11,996 bases of DNA from Patescibacteria group bacterium (lineage in GTDB: Bacteria; Patescibacteriota; Minisyncoccia; Phycocordibacterales; XYD1-FULL-46-19), in the NCBI GenBank assembly GCA_030916795.1, contig JAUPVZ010000047.1, positions 1 to 11,996 on the forward strand. Direction: 5' to 3'. The position numbers were made by a program, and so were the translations under genes. Of this stretch, positions 1-7,898 are shown one piece after another (position 1 is the stretch's first letter; every line of letters begins with the position of its first letter). The notes under the pieces were generated by a model, which worked only from the letters and a program-made list of their open reading frames with translations, had not been told where the DNA came from and made no database searches.

Positions 1-353
1 AACCAGTCTAAAAACCAATAGTAATAGGCCTTTAAACTACGAGGTGCTGCCAATCGCCTATCATTAACCCATGAATCATATAAGGAATAAAAAGCATCCC
101 AAATAATCTTTTTGCCGAAAAAAATTCGGCAAAGAATTACAAGTGGACGCGAGCTATCTGAAGATAATACTAGTACATAATCACTTTTTTTTACTTCTTC
201 TCGATATTTGAAAAAAATAAAAAAGCGATTAAACCCACTTCTAGGTATTTTATATTCAATAAAGTCGACTTGGTTGCTTTTCAAGCCAGTCAAAATTACA
301 TCGTTTCGGATGTAATTTGAATCATAATCTCCAACAATAGCCAGCCGAGTCAT
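1..353 (-). CDS. Probable glycosyltransferase, N-terminal part (runs off the window)
   Basis: The first 117 codons of a gene read from the ATG at 351-353 to the window edge, with no stop. The protein opens with a hydrophobic strand and a motif like those starting GT-B glycosyltransferases (MTRLAIVGDYDSNYIRND). It continues with a second predicted strand (DYVLVLSSDS, residues 58-67) and then KKIIWDAFYSLYDSWVNDR (81-99), which resembles the acceptor-side domain of GT4-like enzymes. The donor-binding C-terminal domain lies outside the window, so the sugar and the catalytic motif cannot be judged. The start follows the preceding methyltransferase stop by only 5 nt, with no Shine-Dalgarno sequence, so it is probably the next member of the same polysaccharide operon. 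A 9-bp inverted repeat lies inside it at 111-133. Glycosyltransferase identity is inferred from general pattern and context. Confidence 0.65.
   Translation of the reverse strand, partial: MTRLAIVGDYDSNYIRNDVILTGLKSNQVDFIEYKIPRSGFNRFFIFFKYREEVKKSDYVLVLSSDSSRPLVILCRIFFGKKIIWDAFYSLYDSWVNDRRLAAPRSLKAYYYWFLDW
111..133. repeat. 9-bp inverted repeat inside the edge glycosyltransferase gene
   Basis: The arms TTTGCCGAA (111-119) and TTCGGCAAA (125-133) flank a 5-nt A loop on the plus strand. It lies within coding sequence (RIFFGKK region). On the minus strand the stem is followed by A and G, so it is not an intrinsic terminator for the operon. It may be chance in AT-rich sequence or a weak RNA hairpin. 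Confidence 0.5.
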
Positions 354-358
354 AACTT

Positions 359-1051
359 TTAATTAGAAGGTTTATTAAGAAAAAAGTGAAAGGTCTGAAA
401 ATAAAAGTTTTTAACTAGTGAATACAAAAAGATCCCAACCAGTCGTTTAGGTATTGGCCAAGCCACAATCTTTGCCCTTCGCGTATCAGTAACCACAAAA
501 CCTTGTTGCAGGCAAAGTTTGATAAATTTCCGATAGGTAAAATAGTGCATTTCTCCTAGCCGGTGTCTACCGCCAGCGCCATTGTAATCCTTATGTCTGC
601 CAAAAATCTTAATGAAAAAATCAGACCAAGTTCGTGGCATCCAATTTACGAACCATAGGTGAAAATGAGGATCAAAAATAGCAAAGCGGCTGGGGACACT
701 AATATAGGCACAGCCACCAGGTTTTAGTACTCGATATATTTCCTGCAGAGTTTTTTGGGGACTCTCCACATGCTCGACCACCTCTGATACATTTAGAAAA
801 TCAAATTGATTATTTTCAAATGGTATAGATTCGGCTACCCCTCTTATTATTTCTACTTTTGGGACAGAAGAAAATTTGGCCCGCAACTCAGAAACATAAC
901 ATTCAGCAGGCTCAAAGCCTTTTATTGTCCCTAAAAAATTTACCTCTAACAAAGAATCAATAAACTTGCCCCGACCAGCCCCAACGTCTAAAACTGTGGC
1001 AGACAACAAATTCGGACAAAATTTTAATAATTCAGATATGTGTTTTTTCAT
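359..1051 (-). CDS. Class I SAM-dependent methyltransferase (Methyltransf_11-like)
   Basis: A complete 230-residue protein with an ATG start and TAA stop. It shows the class I methyltransferase fold signature. Motif I is VLDVGAGRG (residues 20-28), with the acidic ribose-binding position probably E47 in IKGFEPAE. The VSEVVEHV segment (88-95) and VLKPGG (108-113) are typical of the Methyltransf_11/UbiE-like family. The last 35 residues are hydrophobic and aromatic (roughly 204-225), which could allow membrane association. The start overlaps the end of the kinase-glycosyltransferase gene by 20 nt, and no Shine-Dalgarno sequence is visible, so translation is probably coupled. Its place among glycosyltransferase genes suggests methylation of a sugar, glycan end or lipid-linked intermediate. 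The substrate cannot be read from the sequence; a small-molecule or quinone substrate is possible but less likely here. Confidence 0.88.
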   Translation of the reverse strand: MKKHISELLKFCPNLLSATVLDVGAGRGKFIDSLLEVNFLGTIKGFEPAECYVSELRAKFSSVPKVEIIRGVAESIPFENNQFDFLNVSEVVEHVESPQKTLQEIYRVLKPGGCAYISVPSRFAIFDPHFHLWFVNWMPRTWSDFFIKIFGRHKDYNGAGGRHRLGEMHYFTYRKFIKLCLQQGFVVTDTRRAKIVAWPIPKRLVGIFLYSLVKNFYFQTFHFFLNKPSN

Positions 1052-2795
1052 GTTTAAGCAATTTTACAAAATCTAGTATTTTTTTTGCTCGGCCGCGCCA
1101 AGTAAAGTTGCCCGACAAATGTAGAGCTTTTTCGCTTAATATTTCAATTTGCTCTTGGTCTACAATCAAATCTTTGATTTTTTTGACCAAATCAGGACCA
1201 TTGCCCGCTTCAAAAAATACGGCCTCTTCATGGCTAATAATAGCACGAAGGCTGGGTAGATCGGCAGCGACAATCGGCTTGGCCATCGCCATATATTCAA
1301 ACAGCTTTATTGGCGAAGTGTAGTACATTGACTCATTACCCAGAGGCAGGTTGGGTATAACCAATATATCACCCGCCGCCAGATAGCTTGGTAAATCACG
1401 ATTTTTAACAATCGGGAAAAGATGGAGTCGCTCCGAGGGATAAGATTTTCTGATTTTCTCAATCTCACTATCTTCTCCCCCAACCAAAACCAAATCAGCC
1501 ACCTCTTCTAACCCCGCCCGCCAGGCCTCCAGGAGAAACTCTACCCCTTTCCATTTATAAAACCGACCAGTATAAACAATAATTTTTCTATCCGAGGGTA
1601 AATTAAGTTGCCGGCGAGATATTTCTTGGTCCAGCGGATAAAACACCGCTTGGTCTACCGCATTGGGCGCCACTATAACCTGGGCCCCATCTAGACCAAT
1701 ACCGTGCAAGGCCTCTTTGGTGCCGTCTGAGTTAGCCACCACTAAATCTGATTTTCGAACCAAAAAACCGTAGAAATAGCGCCCAACAAACCGCTCTGGC
1801 ACCCGGTGAGATTCAAATATTACAAATTGGCGACGAAGTGACAAAGCCCACGCCACTTCTGGGTCACGAGTAAAATATATCGCTTTATTTCTGTAAATTC
1901 TAAATAAATAAAACAAAAACCACACCAATCCTTCCACCCTAAAAGCCAATCTAGAACTTATAAACCACAACCATCGGACCGATGGACCAGTCGTAATAGA
2001 AAAATCCTTTGGCACATTATGATAGTCAAAAAAATCAGATTTTATCGGGTTGGGGCGCAAGGCATGATGCAAAACTACCGCCAAATGATGAGCGACAAAG
2101 GCTTCCGCCATTTTAGATATTTGATGTCCGTGGGCCTTGTCTGACGGCAGTCTGGTACGGACAATATAGTGCATAACTTGTGAAAAGAATTTATGGGGAT
2201 TTGCCTGCCAATAAAATTCGTCGATGTTTTCTTTGGTAATAATCAAAAATGGTTGTCCGAGATGAGACAAAAAATTTACACTATTTTTAAAATTTACTTC
2301 TGAAGATTTTTGCCAAGTATCTACTTTTTCTTTGGCTAGAAACGGTCTTAACCCTTCTGCCCGCTCGGCTAAACGTCTCGCTCTTTCTACCTGGTCAACT
2401 TCGAAGACAAATACGATATCTGGTTTAGGTAAAAGTTTTAAATAGGATTTTAAAATATCAGCGGAAACGACGTTCTCAAAAAGAGAAATAATATCTTGAA
2501 AATGACCCTGATCAATTATACAATTTTTATTTTGCCATCTGGCCCGACAGATTTTGGCGTTATGTTGTAGGAATAAATTAGTAAATTTGAACCAAAAAAA
2601 TCCGGCCCGACCAAATCGCCACAAAAACCAAAAAAGTCTAACACTTTGCCATGGGTGCAAGCAGATAAAAACAACATTCCAAAATATTAAGTCTTTTCGG
2701 CTCTTAATTTTTACTACATCAAAATCGTTGGCGACCATCTTTTTGGCAAAGGTCGTCTTACCCGAACCAGGTAGCCCGTATAATTCGAGGATCAT
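1032..2795 (-). CDS. P-loop kinase fused to GT4 glycosyltransferase
   Basis: A 587-residue two-domain protein. Residues 1 to about 205 form a thymidylate-kinase-like P-loop kinase. It has a Walker A GLPGSGKTT at 7-15, an IIDQGHFQ segment (93-100) at the usual DxG position, and an arginine-rich lid (RARRLAERAEGLR, 138-150). Residues 208-587 form a GT-B glycosyltransferase. Its N-domain opens with RTRLPSDKAHGHQISKMAEA (213-232), followed by TRDPEVAWAL, ANSDGTKEAL and PNAVD. The donor domain has VYTGRFYKWKGVEF (407-420) and SPIKLFEYMAMAKPIVAADL (494-513). The glycosyltransferase part starts at M208 (codon 2172-2174), where a separate gene would begin. The first Glu of the usual EX7E pair appears to be Tyr492. 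The ATG forms an ATGA overlap with the preceding methyltransferase stop. The kinase substrate is unknown; a sugar, alditol or lipid carrier is possible from context. Confidence 0.9.
   Translation of the reverse strand: MILELYGLPGSGKTTFAKKMVANDFDVVKIKSRKDLIFWNVVFICLHPWQSVRLFWFLWRFGRAGFFWFKFTNLFLQHNAKICRARWQNKNCIIDQGHFQDIISLFENVVSADILKSYLKLLPKPDIVFVFEVDQVERARRLAERAEGLRPFLAKEKVDTWQKSSEVNFKNSVNFLSHLGQPFLIITKENIDEFYWQANPHKFFSQVMHYIVRTRLPSDKAHGHQISKMAEAFVAHHLAVVLHHALRPNPIKSDFFDYHNVPKDFSITTGPSVRWLWFISSRLAFRVEGLVWFLFYLFRIYRNKAIYFTRDPEVAWALSLRRQFVIFESHRVPERFVGRYFYGFLVRKSDLVVANSDGTKEALHGIGLDGAQVIVAPNAVDQAVFYPLDQEISRRQLNLPSDRKIIVYTGRFYKWKGVEFLLEAWRAGLEEVADLVLVGGEDSEIEKIRKSYPSERLHLFPIVKNRDLPSYLAAGDILVIPNLPLGNESMYYTSPIKLFEYMAMAKPIVAADLPSLRAIISHEEAVFFEAGNGPDLVKKIKDLIVDQEQIEILSEKALHLSGNFTWRGRAKKILDFVKLLKHEKTHI
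2172..2174 (-). other. Kinase/glycosyltransferase domain junction (internal ATG)
   Basis: This is Met208 of the fusion protein. The kinase domain ends shortly before it (FSQV), and the glycosyltransferase begins with MHYIVRTRLPSDKAHG, which looks like a normal start for this glycosyltransferase type. The frame is open through the junction, with no stop and no extended linker. The ATG could in principle still act as an internal start giving the glycosyltransferase alone, but no Shine-Dalgarno sequence was found before it. Confidence 0.5.
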
Positions 2796-3526
2796 AATTT
2801 TTCCACACTAAGACAATAAGATTCCGCCAAAAAGGCACTGGCCCAAGTCCACGGTAAATAGAAAAATATTTTAAAAGCCAAGGAGTTTAATTTTGCCGAT
2901 TTGAAAAGAGGCACCGTACAAGAGGCAAGGGTAACCCTGTTTACAATAAATCCATTTTTCTGAAACAGTGCTTCTAACGCTCGGGGTTTAATCTGCAATC
3001 GGTGCATCGGGGGAATTGGCCTTCTGGTTAAGCGGTAGAGGTAATATCGAGGCATTTTGGTAATAATCACGGCCTTGCCCCCTGCCACTAGTGCCTCGCT
3101 CACCTTTTGAGTAAATTTTTCTTTGTCAGCAAAATACTCTACCGCTCGTGATGAAAAAAAGAAATCATATTTATGATCGGGCTTATAATCCAAAAAGTCT
3201 AAACAAAAAAACCGCAGTTTTGATTTATCAAAAATAGACTGTTTTGATTGCTCAATCATTTTCTCGGATATATCTACCAGGTCATAAGTGGCCTCTGGAA
3301 TAACCTTTAGTAGCTCTCTTGTCCAAGTTCCTGGGCCAGGGCCCAATTCCAAAACATTCTTAACCCCCACCAAAAGAGGCCACACTACGCGGTGGATAGT
3401 GGTCTGATTCATATAAAAACCGGCCTCATTTATTGGCGACGAAAACCAACGCCCAGCTTCGTATTGGCCAGAATATTTGTCTTGAATATTAGTATTATAT
3501 TTATTTTTTATCTCCTCGTGTTGCAT
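2792..3526 (-). CDS. Class I SAM-dependent methyltransferase
   Basis: A 244-residue protein from the ATG at 3524-3526 to a TGA that overlaps the next gene's ATG (ATGA). A longer reading from a TTG at 3554-3556 is open but would deepen the overlap with the upstream gene to 56 nt, so I prefer the ATG, which overlaps by 26 nt. Motif I is VLELGPGPG (58-66), with an acidic segment TYDLVDIS (80-87), a mid-domain acidic stretch FCLDFLDY (107-114), and FFFSSRAVEYF (122-132) in the position usually holding the post-motif region. The C-terminus (208-231) is hydrophobic and aromatic. The N-terminal NKYNTNIQDKYSGQYEAGRW segment is a common type of lead-in for Methyltransf_11/25 enzymes. It probably modifies a glycan or a carrier in the same pathway; no specific substrate can be assigned. 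Confidence 0.88.
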   Translation of the reverse strand: MQHEEIKNKYNTNIQDKYSGQYEAGRWFSSPINEAGFYMNQTTIHRVVWPLLVGVKNVLELGPGPGTWTRELLKVIPEATYDLVDISEKMIEQSKQSIFDKSKLRFFCLDFLDYKPDHKYDFFFSSRAVEYFADKEKFTQKVSEALVAGGKAVIITKMPRYYLYRLTRRPIPPMHRLQIKPRALEALFQKNGFIVNRVTLASCTVPLFKSAKLNSLAFKIFFYLPWTWASAFLAESYCLSVEKL

Positions 3527-4601
3527 AAAAAAGTAAGGGTAATATTTTGTCAGCAATAAGTTTATCTAAACTATGATTTGCTAAAACCAGCTGTCGCAAC
3601 TCTTGCCCTAAAGCCAGATAATCAGTCTGGCTTAACTTAAAGATATTATCCAGACAAATAGACGCTTCTTCTATATTCCCAGCCTGATAAAGGCCTATAT
3701 CAAATCTGGACAACAATATCTCCCGGGCCGCCTCATTAGAGGTCACTACCGGCAAGCCGGTCGCCAGTGCCTCGACAATTGTCTTGTCTAGACTGCCATT
3801 AGTACTAGCGCTAAGCATTATATCCGCCCGAGAGAGAAACTCCAATACGCCCTCTTGGCCACGAGTCCCAACCAATTTAACCTGTTCTTCTAGACCTTCT
3901 TTTTTAATATAATCAATCAAATCGGCCTTGTATCCAACATCAGTGGTGGTCACCGCCTCGCCCACAAAAATCAACTTGATGTTTGGATATTTATTTTTTA
4001 ACTGTTTTGTGACATCGACTAGAAAATGACAATTCTTGGCTGGCGCTAGGCGCCCAACCGCCACCAATTGCGGATCCTCTCCTTTTACTCTCTGACAAAA
4101 AGGGAAGAAATTGGTATCAATACCCTGCCCCACAACATGTTTTTTGCCACTCTTCAATCTAAACCCCTGTTCGGTTGAAGTAAAAACTATATCTGCCCAA
4201 AATGTAGCCAGTCTCAAGCGCCAATTTACTTGACCATGGGCATACCACATACAAATTTTTTTACCAGTCAACTTCCACCACCAACCACCCAAAATTATAT
4301 ACTCGGGGTTCATGTGCACAAAGATCGCCTCATAATTTTTAACTTGGGAAAAGATTATGAAATAAAACCGGACAGTCGCGACAATTTTACCTAAAAACTT
4401 GGCCCATTTTGACTTTTGCCAGTATATATTTTTGCCCAGAGAAAAAATCTGGACATTGGCTGGCAAGCTGATCTCCCCTTGCTCCAAACAAACAAATTTT
4501 ACTTCTTCACAATTTTTAGCAAATTCTTCCACCCAGCGATGGAAAAAACCCAAAACTTGGTCATTCTTATCTGCTTTTTGACTAATAATCAATAATTTCA
4601 T
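3501..4601 (-). CDS. GT4-family glycosyltransferase
   Basis: A complete 366-residue GT-B enzyme with an ATG start and TAA stop. The acceptor domain opens with MKLLIISQKADKNDQVLGFF and carries FVHMNPEYIILGG (94-106) and MWYAHGQV (118-125). The donor domain starts near 178 with LVAVGRLAPAKNCHFLVD, continues with IKLIFVGEA (208-216), and has GSLDKTIVEALATGLPVVTS (269-288). In that last motif the second Glu of the EX7E pair is present (E277) but the first position is Gly269. This looks like a subfamily trait and not damage, because the surrounding motif is intact. The start sits in an ATGA overlap with the upstream glycosyltransferase, with no Shine-Dalgarno sequence, indicating translational coupling. 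It should transfer one sugar from a nucleotide donor to a lipid-linked or surface glycan; donor and acceptor are unknown. Confidence 0.9.
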   Translation of the reverse strand: MKLLIISQKADKNDQVLGFFHRWVEEFAKNCEEVKFVCLEQGEISLPANVQIFSLGKNIYWQKSKWAKFLGKIVATVRFYFIIFSQVKNYEAIFVHMNPEYIILGGWWWKLTGKKICMWYAHGQVNWRLRLATFWADIVFTSTEQGFRLKSGKKHVVGQGIDTNFFPFCQRVKGEDPQLVAVGRLAPAKNCHFLVDVTKQLKNKYPNIKLIFVGEAVTTTDVGYKADLIDYIKKEGLEEQVKLVGTRGQEGVLEFLSRADIMLSASTNGSLDKTIVEALATGLPVVTSNEAAREILLSRFDIGLYQAGNIEEASICLDNIFKLSQTDYLALGQELRQLVLANHSLDKLIADKILPLLFYATRGDKK

Positions 4602-5677
4602 GATTGTTTAATATTAGACCAAGCCAAAACAATGGCCTTGGCATATGACTCAAAGTTTTTGAATTTTAATATTTTATCAATCTTTATATTTTTTCCAGGT
4701 GAAGTAATTAGATTTAATACCCCTCGGCTCAATTCGTTAGACGAAAGCCCTACGTGTCCCAAATTCTTGTTCATAATCCCCACCGGAGTAGAAACAACCG
4801 GCAACCCACAAGATATTGCTTCTACCAGGGACAGCCCATAGCCCTCAAACCTAGACGTCTGCAAAAACACGTCGGCGGTCTTATAATACGAAGCCAAATC
4901 TGTTTTCCAGCCCTCAAAAACCACTCGGTCCGCCACCCCCAGGCGCCCAGCAAGTAGGGATATACTCTTTCTCTCTGGCCCCTCGCCCACAATAACCAAG
5001 CCACAAGATGGATATTCCGCTACTACTTCGGCAAAGACCTGTAGAGCCAAGGGGAAATTTTTCTCTGGCGCTAGTCGAGAAACCATTAGAATTATTTTCT
5101 TATAACTGGGGTACCTTTGATGCAGGTCAAAGCCTGGTTCTGTAATTTTTAATTTTTCTAAATCAATAAAAATAGGCAAAACCACTGGTTCGGATCTAAG
5201 CTTTATACCCGACCGGATCAAATCATCTCTTAGACGCTCAGACACCACCCTAATCCCATCGGCTTGGGCCAAAACATATTTGGCCAAAAAAGATTTAATT
5301 TTATTAAGACGAGAAAAAGCGACAAACTCGGCCGAAAATAAATCAGTATGAATTTGAATTTCTAGCTTTGTTTTTAAAAGTAGTTTCAAAAACACCCCAA
5401 TAACGCCAGCAAAAAATGGGTCCTGGCAGGTGACCAAATCTGTTTCTATCTTTCTCCCCCACCACAGGGCCCTCGCCAGTGACAATATTTTTTTGGCCGG
5501 GCCACAAGACTTGGCCTCGACTTTTGGTGACAAAATAAATTTTTCTTTTTGATATTTACCAGCCAATATAATAATCTTCAGTTTTTCTACCAAGGCCCCA
5601 TAAGCCAGCATCCTTGCCCGAGACGCTTCGCCTACCTTCACAATATTGGGGTCCGTGGAAATCATTAAGACTTTCAT
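4598..5677 (-). CDS. GT4-family glycosyltransferase
   Basis: A complete 359-residue GT-B enzyme beginning MKVLMISTDPNIVKVGEASR. The acceptor domain includes VTCQDPFFAGVIG (82-94) and IQIHTDLFSAEF (107-118), and ends at RVVSERLRDDLI (143-154). The donor domain begins near residue 195 (ILMVSRLAPEKNFPLALQVF) and shows LVIVGEGPERKSI (227-239), VVFEGWKTDLASYY (252-265) and a canonical EX7E motif, E278 and E286 in FEGYGLSLVEA, followed by CGLPVVSTPVG. These features predict a retaining transferase using a nucleotide-sugar donor. Both ends are ATGA overlaps with neighbouring glycosyltransferases, so it sits in the middle of a coupled polysaccharide operon. After G300 the C-terminal part is short and lysine-rich. 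The exact sugar specificity cannot be inferred. Confidence 0.92.
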   Translation of the reverse strand: MKVLMISTDPNIVKVGEASRARMLAYGALVEKLKIIILAGKYQKEKFILSPKVEAKSCGPAKKILSLARALWWGRKIETDLVTCQDPFFAGVIGVFLKLLLKTKLEIQIHTDLFSAEFVAFSRLNKIKSFLAKYVLAQADGIRVVSERLRDDLIRSGIKLRSEPVVLPIFIDLEKLKITEPGFDLHQRYPSYKKIILMVSRLAPEKNFPLALQVFAEVVAEYPSCGLVIVGEGPERKSISLLAGRLGVADRVVFEGWKTDLASYYKTADVFLQTSRFEGYGLSLVEAISCGLPVVSTPVGIMNKNLGHVGLSSNELSRGVLNLITSPGKNIKIDKILKFKNFESYAKAIVLAWSNIKQS

Positions 5678-6789
5678 ACTATTGTCTTTAGATGTTGGTA
5701 AAGAGTATCTATCATTTTCTTCTCGGAAAACCGGTGCAATGAAATCTTGGCTTCTTGTTTTAGTTTGTCACTCTCAGTTTGGCTCTTGGCCAGCCACAAG
5801 ATGGCGGCTTGCAATTCGTCGCTATTATAGGGAGAAATCAAAATACCATTTTCCCCAGTGGTAATTATTTCTGGGTTACCTCCCACATCGGTGGCCACTA
5901 TCGGTGTCTCGAGCGACATAACTTCTAACAATTGGTGGGACAAACCTTCATAAGTACTATTTAAAACAAACAAATCAGCCGCTTTTATATAGGCAAATAA
6001 ATCTGGTTGCAACAACTCGCCGGTAAATTGGATATAATCAACCGCTCCTCTTAGCCGCACCAGAGATACTAGGGCTTCCCGCTCGGGCCCGTCGCCAGCG
6101 ATAATCAAACTTAGCTCAGGAATTAAATTTTTCAAAATTATGACCGATTCAACCAATTCTTTTATACCTTTCCACGGCACCAGCCGGCCCGCGGTCATAA
6201 CAACAAAACCATTCAAATTATATTTTTCACGCAAGGCATCCCTGTTGGCCAAATTGATATTTAAATCAAATGCATTGTAAATTACTTTTATCTTTTTAGG
6301 GTTAACCCCCCAGCTGGTTACGATTTTGGCCAAATATTGACTGGGCACAACCACCGCCGACGAATATTTAGCTACCAATGTTTGAATAATTTTAAATACT
6401 AAAACCGCCCAGCCATATTTAAACCAATGCGCTGAAAAATTATCCAGGTCGTCGCCCACGGCAAATCTTTGTTTACCTTGTTCCCAAGCATAGTCACCAA
6501 CAATCTTTATCACTAGTGGCTTAAAGGAAAGAAGTGAAGCCAAAAGTGATGGTAGACCAACGCTCACTGGGTCAAGAGCATAGATCAAATCGGCGCGGCG
6601 GGCCTCCTTATACAGCAAGGTAAAATATTTTAAATGCCTCACTATTTTTAGCAAATGCCTAACCGTCGAAAATTTTACGATCGCTATTTCTGCTCCCGTC
6701 AAAGACAATTTGTTTTCTAGTAGCTGGCAATAGGTTGCCGGCCCTCCGATTTCTGGCGGATATAGGGGTGTAGCAATAACTATTTTCAT
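5674..6789 (-). CDS. GT4-family glycosyltransferase
   Basis: A complete 371-residue GT-B enzyme. The N-terminus has the glycine-rich GT4 opening YPPEIGGPATYCQLLENKL (10-28), followed by DLIYALDPVSVGLPS (67-81) and IKIVGDYAWEQGKQR (94-108). The donor domain begins at VVMTAGRLVPWKGIKELVES (196-215), with LSLIIAGDGPEREAL (226-240) and a complete EX7E pair, E281 and E289, in YEGLSHQLLEVMSLETPIVA, then DVGGNPEII (301-309). These features support a retaining transferase acting at the inner face of the membrane. The ATG overlaps the preceding TGA (ATGA), and the stop overlaps the next ATG. The TVRHLLKIVRHLKY stretch (42-55) is basic and amphipathic and may help peripheral membrane binding, which is common in GT4 enzymes. 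Specificity is unknown. Confidence 0.92.
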   Translation of the reverse strand: MKIVIATPLYPPEIGGPATYCQLLENKLSLTGAEIAIVKFSTVRHLLKIVRHLKYFTLLYKEARRADLIYALDPVSVGLPSLLASLLSFKPLVIKIVGDYAWEQGKQRFAVGDDLDNFSAHWFKYGWAVLVFKIIQTLVAKYSSAVVVPSQYLAKIVTSWGVNPKKIKVIYNAFDLNINLANRDALREKYNLNGFVVMTAGRLVPWKGIKELVESVIILKNLIPELSLIIAGDGPEREALVSLVRLRGAVDYIQFTGELLQPDLFAYIKAADLFVLNSTYEGLSHQLLEVMSLETPIVATDVGGNPEIITTGENGILISPYNSDELQAAILWLAKSQTESDKLKQEAKISLHRFSEKKMIDTLYQHLKTIV

Positions 6790-7898
6790 AACATTTGATT
6801 AAACAAAGCCCTAAAACGAGTGGCAATATTATCCCAATTAAATTTGTCTTCAACCATTCCCCGAGCATTGGTTACCACTTGGGATACCTCGGCCTGATTG
6901 TTTTCATCTAACACATATTTGACCACTTTCGCAACCGACTCTGGGCTTTCTGGCTCTATGACAAAACCCGTCTGCCGATTGACCAAAAAGTCCTTAATTC
7001 CCCCCACCAATGGGGCAACAACAGGCAAACCAACGGCCATCGCCTCTAAGAATGAATTCCCCAACCCCTCCGACCGTGCCGGGCGAATAAAAACGGCAAA
7101 ACGGGCCAAAAAGGCGGGTAATTTTTCTGGTTCAATAAACCCATAAAATACCACTCTCTTCTCTACCCCCAGATTGTGGGTCAATTGCTTGAGATACACC
7201 TCTTCACGGCCAACGCCGGCAATATGCAGACTAATCTCCTCTGGCAATAGTGGTAATGATTTGATAATCAAATCTACACCGTTTTTAGCTACCAAGCGAG
7301 AAGTGGTCACCAAAGTTTTAGATTGAAAATTATTATCTTGTCGAAAATGCCAAATATCAGTTGCCACACCATTGGGAATAATTTCCACTTTTTTTGCCTG
7401 ATGGCGGATAGCCCAATCTTTTAAATAGGATGATATTACTTGGACCTGGTCGGCGGTAGTAAAAATTGACTTCCACCACGATCCCAAAATTTTAGCTTTA
7501 TTTTCAACTTGAGATAGATTGTCCCCTTCCTGAAGGGTAAGGAGAAAAGGTAAATCTAAACGCCTTTTAAATTTGACCGCTGCCAGGCCAGAAAAACTTG
7601 CCATTACCGACCACAGAGCATCAAAATTTTCTTTTTGATGTAAAGACAGTGCATACTGCGCACCCCAAACCGCTAAAATAATTTTATCAAACCAACAACC
7701 AAAACCGAGCCGATGGACCCGAACCTTTCCGATTGTCTCGATTTTTGGCAGATTAGATTTTAACCGAGCGGTGATTAATTCAAATTCAAAATCGTCCAAC
7801 CGCTCGGTTATCTCTTTCACCGCAATCTCCGCTCCGCCAACCAAAGGAAGGTAAGCGGTTGATAATATCAATATTCTTTTTTTATTTTTTGGCAACAT
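6786..7898 (-). CDS. GT4-family glycosyltransferase, first gene of the glycan operon
   Basis: A 370-residue GT-B enzyme read from the ATG at 7896-7898. The frame stays open upstream to a TTG at 7950-7952 and an ATG at 7917-7919, but the added residues do not resemble a glycosyltransferase start, whereas MLPKNKKRILILSTAYLPLV does. The acceptor domain has LVGGAEIAVKEI (19-30) and LLTLQEGDNLSQ (119-130), and the inter-domain region has IIPNGVATDIW (173-183). The donor domain has LVTTSRLVAKNGVDLIIKSL (196-215) and LHIAGVGREEVYL (224-236). A complete EX7E pair, E277 and E285, lies in SEGLGNSFLEAMAVGLPVVA, followed by GGIKDFL. The start overlaps the end of the ATPase gene by 17 nt, so the glycan cluster appears coupled to that gene. 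No promoter or Shine-Dalgarno sequence was seen. Confidence 0.9.
   Translation of the reverse strand: MLPKNKKRILILSTAYLPLVGGAEIAVKEITERLDDFEFELITARLKSNLPKIETIGKVRVHRLGFGCWFDKIILAVWGAQYALSLHQKENFDALWSVMASFSGLAAVKFKRRLDLPFLLTLQEGDNLSQVENKAKILGSWWKSIFTTADQVQVISSYLKDWAIRHQAKKVEIIPNGVATDIWHFRQDNNFQSKTLVTTSRLVAKNGVDLIIKSLPLLPEEISLHIAGVGREEVYLKQLTHNLGVEKRVVFYGFIEPEKLPAFLARFAVFIRPARSEGLGNSFLEAMAVGLPVVAPLVGGIKDFLVNRQTGFVIEPESPESVAKVVKYVLDENNQAEVSQVVTNARGMVEDKFNWDNIATRFRALFNQML

Noticed and set aside
1079..1086. Eight-T tract (A tract in the coding strand) in the kinase-transferase gene, with a similar one at 185-192 in the edge gene, as phase-variation switches
   Set aside because: Tracts of seven or eight are expected by chance in lysine-rich, AT-rich coding sequence, and both genes read through in frame; only read-level length variation would support switching.
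3509..3520. GAGGAGAT on the minus strand, resembling a strong Shine-Dalgarno sequence, just inside the methyltransferase start
   Set aside because: No ATG, GTG or TTG follows in frame at a usable distance; the next in-frame Met is about 26 codons further on, and the codons simply encode EEI in the N-terminus.
3527..3556. TTG start extending the methyltransferase by ten residues
   Set aside because: It would overlap the upstream glycosyltransferase by 56 nt and adds residues before a plausible ATG; no supporting ribosome-binding site was seen.
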